Shown here: piece by piece, positions 13,166 through 16,810 of the stretch
Position numbering within the stretch: position 1 is the first letter of the stretch
Layout of the letters: each line of letters opens with the position of its first letter
Assembly (NCBI GenBank): GCA_016209005.1
Contig: JACQWZ010000068.1
Span: 1-16,810, forward strand
Direction of reading: 5' to 3'
Length of the DNA stretch: 16,810 bases
Source: Candidatus Kuenenbacteria bacterium
GTDB lineage: Bacteria > Patescibacteriota > Patescibacteriia > UBA2591 > PGYQ01
Notes under the pieces: model-generated
What the model was told of the DNA's origin: nothing
Database searches by the model: none
What the model saw: the letters and a program-made list of their open reading frames with translations, nothing else
Translations under genes and position numbers: made by a program

Positions 13166-14899
13166 ATGGACAACGTTACCGACGAAATTAAATCGCGATT
13201 GGATATTGTTGAAGTGATTCAAGAATATCTTCCTCAACTTAAACAAGCTGGAGCTAATTGGAAAACTCTTTGTCCTTTTCATAATGAAAAAAGTCCATCT
13301 TTTACGGTCTCTCGAGAAAAACAAATATGGCATTGTTTTGGTTGTTCTGAGGGGGGCGATATTTTTTCTTTTGTTATGAAAATGGAAGGCGTGGAATTTG
13401 TTGACGCTTTAAGAATTTTAGCTAAAAAAGCAAACGTGATTTTAAAAAAACAAGATCAACAATTAACCAATCAACGCGCTAGATTATTGGATATTTGCCA
13501 ATTATCAGCAAATTTTTATCATCAAATTTTAATAAAAATGCCTTCGGGAGAAATTGCTCGAAAATATTTTACAAAACGAAAAATTTCCAGTCCAACAGCC
13601 AAAGATTTCCAGTTGGGTTTTGCTCCGGATTCATGGGAAAATTTAACAAATTTTTTGTTAAGCAAAGGATTTAAAGAAAATGAAATTGTGGAAAGCGGAA
13701 TGGCGATCAAAAGCGCAAACTTATTTGCCAAAAATAAATCCCTCACCTTTTTTCAAAAAAAGGTGAGGGATAAAATTTATGATCGTTTCAGAAATAGATT
13801 AATGTTTCCAATTTGCGATGTTCATGAAAACGTCATTGGATTTAGCGGAAGAATTTTAGAAGATAAAAAAGACGAGGCTAAATATATTAACACCCCGCAA
13901 ACCTTAATCTACAATAAAAGTCAAGTTCTTTATGGTTTAAATAAAGCAAAACAAGAAATTAGAAAAGAAAATTTAGCCGTAATGGTGGAAGGAAATATGG
14001 ACGTCATAAGTTCTCATCAAGCTGGGATTAAAAATGTGATTGCTTGTTCCGGCACGGCTTTAACTTTAGAACAAATTAAACTTTTAAAAAGATATTCTTT
14101 TAATTTAGCCCTGGCTTTTGATATAGATCCGGCTGGTCAAAAAGCGACAAAGCGCGGGATTGATAATGCTTGGCAACAAGAAATGAATATCAAAATAATT
14201 AAACTGCCAGAAGGAAAAGATCCGGATGAATGTATAAAAAAAGACGCTAACGTTTGGCAAAAAGCGATTAAAGACTCCCAATCAATTATGGAATATTATT
14301 TTGATTCTGTTTTTTTAAATTCAGATTTATCAAAAGTGGAGAATAAAAAAAGCGCGGCCAAAATCTTGCTTCCAATTATTTCAAAATTAACTAATAAAAT
14401 TGAACAAGCACATTGGTTGCAAAAATTAGGAGAATTTTTAAATATTGACGAACAAATTTTAAGAGATTCTATAATTAAAAAAAATGCCAGTTTTAATTCA
14501 AGGTCAATAATAAAAGAAAAAAATGATTCACTAATAGACAAACAAGTTTCGTTAGTTGATGGGCAAAATTTATTATTAGAAGAAAAAATTATTGGAATGA
14601 TTTTTAAATTTCATAAAAATTTAAAAAAAATCATTTTAGAATTTCCTCTTAATATATTGCAAAATAAAAAACTCTCGGAGCTTGCAAAGAATTTTATTAA
14701 AGATTATATTAAAAATGAAGAAAAATTCACTGAAGATAAATGGATCAAAAGTATTTCAAAAGAAATGACAGATTATTTTAATACTCTAATTTTTACAACA
14801 GAAAAAGATTTTTCGGATTTTGATTCTTCAATTGAATATGAAATTCAAAAAAATATCAATATTTTAAAAAAAAATAAGAAAAAAAATTTAAAGAAATAA
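13166..14899 (+). CDS. dnaG: DNA primase DnaG
   Basis: A 577-residue primase that makes RNA primers at the replication fork. The N-terminal CHC2 zinc finger is complete (Cys36, His39, Cys57, Cys60). The catalytic core has YDRFRNRLMFPI (205-216) and GFSGR (225-229). The TOPRIM motifs follow: VEGNMDV (Glu275) and DIDPAG (Asp319, Asp321). The C-terminal helicase-interaction region is Lys/Asn-rich and poorly conserved. Residues 191-202 are encoded by a CCCTCACC-family palindrome; removing 36 bp between its TAAA repeats leaves NLFAKNKIYDRFRNR, which matches the usual spacing of the family, so this looks like an insertion into a working gene. It is followed by rpoD, as in the classic dnaG-rpoD arrangement. 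Confidence 0.96.
   Translation: MDNVTDEIKSRLDIVEVIQEYLPQLKQAGANWKTLCPFHNEKSPSFTVSREKQIWHCFGCSEGGDIFSFVMKMEGVEFVDALRILAKKANVILKKQDQQLTNQRARLLDICQLSANFYHQILIKMPSGEIARKYFTKRKISSPTAKDFQLGFAPDSWENLTNFLLSKGFKENEIVESGMAIKSANLFAKNKSLTFFQKKVRDKIYDRFRNRLMFPICDVHENVIGFSGRILEDKKDEAKYINTPQTLIYNKSQVLYGLNKAKQEIRKENLAVMVEGNMDVISSHQAGIKNVIACSGTALTLEQIKLLKRYSFNLALAFDIDPAGQKATKRGIDNAWQQEMNIKIIKLPEGKDPDECIKKDANVWQKAIKDSQSIMEYYFDSVFLNSDLSKVENKKSAAKILLPIISKLTNKIEQAHWLQKLGEFLNIDEQILRDSIIKKNASFNSRSIIKEKNDSLIDKQVSLVDGQNLLLEEKIIGMIFKFHKNLKKIILEFPLNILQNKKLSELAKNFIKDYIKNEEKFTEDKWIKSISKEMTDYFNTLIFTTEKDFSDFDSSIEYEIQKNINILKKNKKKNLKK
13738..13771. repeat. CCCTCACC-family palindrome inside dnaG
   Basis: Arms ATCCCTCACCTTTTTTC / AAAAAAAGGTGAGGGAT form a 34-bp palindrome nearly identical to the intergenic copy at 9835-9869. 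TAAA lies at 13735-13738 and 13771-13774, 36 bp apart. It is read in frame as SLTFFQKKVRD. Confidence 0.88.
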
Positions 14900-14979
14900 T
14901 TGAACGATTGAATGAAATCAATTAACAATCAATGATTAACAATTAACAAATTCCTGTGAATTAGGAAATGCGATTTTTG

Positions 14980-15095
14980 CGTCATTGCGAGGACTCCGAC
15001 GTTACGTCGGAGGACGAAGCAATCTTATTTTTTAGCGCAATTACTAGATTGCTTCGTCGTCGTTCCGCTTCGCTTCACTCCTCCTCGCAATGACG
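14980..15095. repeat. CATTGCGAG/GAAGCAATCT long hairpin repeat, copy 2
   Basis: A 116-bp unit with ends CGTCATTGCGAG and CTCGCAATGACG, inner pair GAAGCAATCT / AGATTGCTTC, and on the left arm an extra hairpin CTCCGACGT / ACGTCGGAG. It lies in the dnaG-rpoD spacer (283 bp), which otherwise holds TTAACAA-type heptamers. It may end the dnaG transcript. Confidence 0.9.
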
Positions 15096-15182
15096 AATGT
15101 TTTTGACACATTTCATAATGCACAGAAATTAACAATTAACACTATTCTGCATTCTAAATTTTAAATTCTAAATTTATTTTCT

Positions 15183-16442
15183 ATGGTTAAAAAACTTAAA
15201 AAAAACAAAAAAACACAGAAACAAAGAAACAAAAAAACACAAAAACACAAGAACACAAAAACATTAAAACAAAAAAACATTAAAATAAAAAAACAAAAAA
15301 CAGACCGATTGTTGAATAATAAAAAAATAAAAGAAGAAAAAATAAAATCTGTTTTTTGGCCAGAAGAAGAAGAAAATAAAATAATAGCAAAGGGAAGAAT
15401 GCGGGGATTTTTAACAGAAAATGAAATTTTATACGCTTTTCCAAATTTAGAAGATTATATCCCGGAGTATGAAAATTTTTTGATAAAATTAGAAGAAAAC
15501 GCCGTCCAAATAATTAAAGGAAAAGAAGGATTTTTATCGCAAATTTTAGAAGAAGAAAAAACAAAAGAAAATAAATCCGCCAGCTGGCGGACCCAAAAAA
15601 CATCTATTTTAGAATCCATTTCGCTTGATTCTATTCAAATGTATTTAAAAGAAATAAGCAAAACGCCTCTTTTAACTTCAGAAGAAGAAGTTCATTTGGC
15701 TAAACAATTAGAAAAAGGCGATCAAGGAGCGCAAAAAAAATTAGTTGAATCTAATTTAAGATTAGTGGTTAGTATCGCTAAAAAATTTATTGGCCGCAAT
15801 TTGTCTTTTTTAGATTTAATTCAGGAGGGAAATATTGGTTTATTTCGAGCGGTGGAAAAATTTGATTATCGAAAAGGTTATAAATTTTCCACTTATGCCA
15901 CTTGGTGGATTAGACAAGCAATAACTAGGGCCTTGGCCGATCAATCAAGAACCATTCGTCTACCAGTACATATGGTAGAAACTATTAATAAATTTCACCA
16001 AATTGAACGCAATTTAATCCAAGATTTGGGACGAGAGCCTTTGCCCGAAGAAATTGCCGCGGAAATGGAAGAAAAATTAGATAAGGTTTTTCATATTATT
16101 AAAATTTCTCAAGATACTATTTCTTTAGAAACTTCTATTGGGGACGATGATAGTGACAGCACATTAGAAGATTTTCTTGAGGATATTAAAATAATATCTC
16201 CAGATAAAGCGGCAGCGATGAAATTGCTTAAAGAATATATAAAAGAAATTTTAAATGAATTAACTCCTCGCGAACAAACAATTTTAGAAATGAGATTTGG
16301 CTTAACCGAAGATGGTTCTCATACTTTAGAAGAAGTTGGTTATGAATTTGGCGTAACCAGAGAAAGAATTAGACAAATTGAAGCAAAGGCCCTAGATAAA
16401 ATTAGACAACATAAAGGCATGACAAAATTAAGAGACTACTAA
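15183..16442 (+). CDS. rpoD: Primary sigma factor RpoD (sigma-70)
   Basis: A 419-residue group 1 sigma factor. Region 1.1 is recognisable at about 70-110 (GRMRGFLTENEIL). Region 1.2 follows (DSIQMYLKEISKTPLLT, 149-165), then region 2 with the -10-binding helix (SFLDLIQEGNIGLFRAVEKF, 208-227; YKFSTYATWWIRQAITRAL, 233-251), region 3 (PVHMVETINK onward) and region 4 with the -35-binding helix-turn-helix (HTLEEVGYEFGVTRERIRQI, 380-399). All are intact. Two features are odd. The first 55 residues are a Lys/Gln/Thr/Asn low-complexity tail coded by an A-rich near-repeat, and residues 132-137 (SASWRT) are coded by a 16-bp palindrome also found at 4068-4083. Both lie outside the conserved regions. Confidence 0.97.
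   Translation: MVKKLKKNKKTQKQRNKKTQKHKNTKTLKQKNIKIKKQKTDRLLNNKKIKEEKIKSVFWPEEEENKIIAKGRMRGFLTENEILYAFPNLEDYIPEYENFLIKLEENAVQIIKGKEGFLSQILEEEKTKENKSASWRTQKTSILESISLDSIQMYLKEISKTPLLTSEEEVHLAKQLEKGDQGAQKKLVESNLRLVVSIAKKFIGRNLSFLDLIQEGNIGLFRAVEKFDYRKGYKFSTYATWWIRQAITRALADQSRTIRLPVHMVETINKFHQIERNLIQDLGREPLPEEIAAEMEEKLDKVFHIIKISQDTISLETSIGDDDSDSTLEDFLEDIKIISPDKAAAMKLLKEYIKEILNELTPREQTILEMRFGLTEDGSHTLEEVGYEFGVTRERIRQIEAKALDKIRQHKGMTKLRDY
15576..15591. repeat. 16-bp perfect palindrome TCCGCCAGCTGGCGGA inside rpoD
   Basis: Identical to 4068-4083. It is translated in frame in the linker between regions 1.1 and 1.2. Its GC content is far above the flanking coding sequence. Confidence 0.85.
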
Positions 16443-16447
16443 AATAG

Positions 16448-16472
16448 GCAAAAAATTTAAGAAAATTTTTGC
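16448..16472 (+). terminator. Possible weak terminator after rpoD
   Basis: GCAAAAA..TTTTTGC forms a 7-bp stem six bases past the rpoD stop codon, followed by short T-runs. The stem is almost all A-T, so the call is tentative. Confidence 0.35.
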
Positions 16473-16575
16473 AATTTTTAATTTTATAATTTTTAATTTT
16501 TAATTAATTTTCAATAATTTAATTTTCAATTTTTAATGAATGAAAAAATAAAAAAAATTTAAAAAGGAGGACGCG

Positions 16576-16704
16576 ATGAAGTTAATAAAAAAATTGCTAG
16601 TATTAATACTGGCAATTATGGAATTCGTGATACTAACGATGGTATCACTAATTGGTCTCATTATATATGTAGTGTCTCATTTATTTAATTTTTGTGTATT
16701 ATAA
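16576..16704 (+). CDS. 42-residue single-span membrane peptide, unknown function
   Basis: A short ORF beginning MKLIKKLLVLILAIMEFVIL, with two early basic stretches followed by a continuous hydrophobic segment (about residues 7-37) and a short tail. I include it because the ATG is preceded at the right distance by AAAAAGGAGG, the best Shine-Dalgarno sequence in a window where almost no other gene has one. I do not recognise the peptide. It could be a small membrane protein or a toxin-like hydrophobic peptide; nothing else supports either. Its last 28 bp overlap the end of a reading frame on the other strand. Confidence 0.55.
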   Translation: MKLIKKLLVLILAIMEFVILTMVSLIGLIIYVVSHLFNFCVL

Positions 16705-16810
16705 TTAAGTTTAAATTTGATTTCCGCCTGTTCTTTAGTAAACTGCCAGTTTATTCCGGCTTTTATTTTATTTCTGTATTTTGACCAAGCATTTAAATGT
16801 TTCCTCGTTT
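16677..16810 (-). CDS. C-terminal end of a gene, possibly an IS630-like transposase (partial)
   Basis: The - strand is open from the window edge to a TGA at 16677-16679, encoding 43 complete codons including HLNAWSKYRNKIKAGINWQF followed by TKEQAEIKFKLNY. From memory, the NWQFT..A.IK.K..Y pattern resembles the C-terminal tail of some IS630-family transposases (NWQFTTxDARIKLKRLYP). The catalytic domain would lie beyond the window, so the family cannot be confirmed. The N-terminus is missing only because the window ends. Confidence 0.45.
   Translation of the reverse strand, partial: TRKHLNAWSKYRNKIKAGINWQFTKEQAEIKFKLNYNTQKLNK

Overview
This is a very AT-rich stretch of bacterial chromosome. 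A type IV pilus locus is followed by housekeeping genes (ychF, rpsT, dnaG, rpoD). The gene content, the REP-associated transposase, the two small four-helix-bundle genes, the many palindromic repeats, and start codons that mostly lack a Shine-Dalgarno sequence all suggest a Candidate Phyla Radiation (Patescibacteria, probably Parcubacteria-like) genome. That assignment is inference from protein style and layout. No rRNA gene is present to test it.

Layout, left to right. (1) 1-9834, the pilus cluster on the + strand: pilO, a two-Fn3-domain lipoprotein, pilB, a PilT-like ATPase, a four-helix-bundle gene, pilC, a second four-helix-bundle gene with an internal stop, a first prepilin, an IS200-like REP-associated tyrosine transposase (RAYT) flanked by its REP palindromes, and a second prepilin. 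PilB would power assembly, PilC is the inner-membrane platform, PilO belongs to the alignment complex and the two prepilins are substrates. pilM, pilN and the prepilin peptidase are not in the window. The PilT-like protein keeps Walker A but lacks the usual Walker B glutamate and histidine-box residues. (2) 9967-11229, a GH57-type glycoside hydrolase. (3) 11468-12461, a frameshifted and internally shortened ychF. (4) 12631-12891, rpsT on the - strand. (5) 13166-16442, dnaG then rpoD. (6) The right end has a 42-residue membrane peptide with a strong Shine-Dalgarno sequence, and the C-terminal end of a - strand gene that may be a transposase.

The most striking feature is the repeat landscape. 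At least five short palindrome families are scattered between genes, and several also lie in frame inside genes. A CCCTCACC-ended palindrome adds 12 residues to the prepilin leader, 12 to DnaG and 35 to the GH57 enzyme, each time between short direct repeats and in multiples of 3 bp; a fourth copy, intergenic, is 37 bp. A REP palindrome sits in the coding sequence of the RAYT itself, and a 16-bp palindrome sits in rpoD. This resembles the logic of Rickettsia palindromic elements: mobile hairpins tolerated as peptide inserts. Other layers are four copies of a 118-bp MITE-like palindrome, AAATCCC-type inverted repeats that flank a four-helix-bundle gene and also occur without one, widespread 7-bp tandem repeats (one run lies at the ychF break), and AAATTT hairpins just upstream of several start codons.
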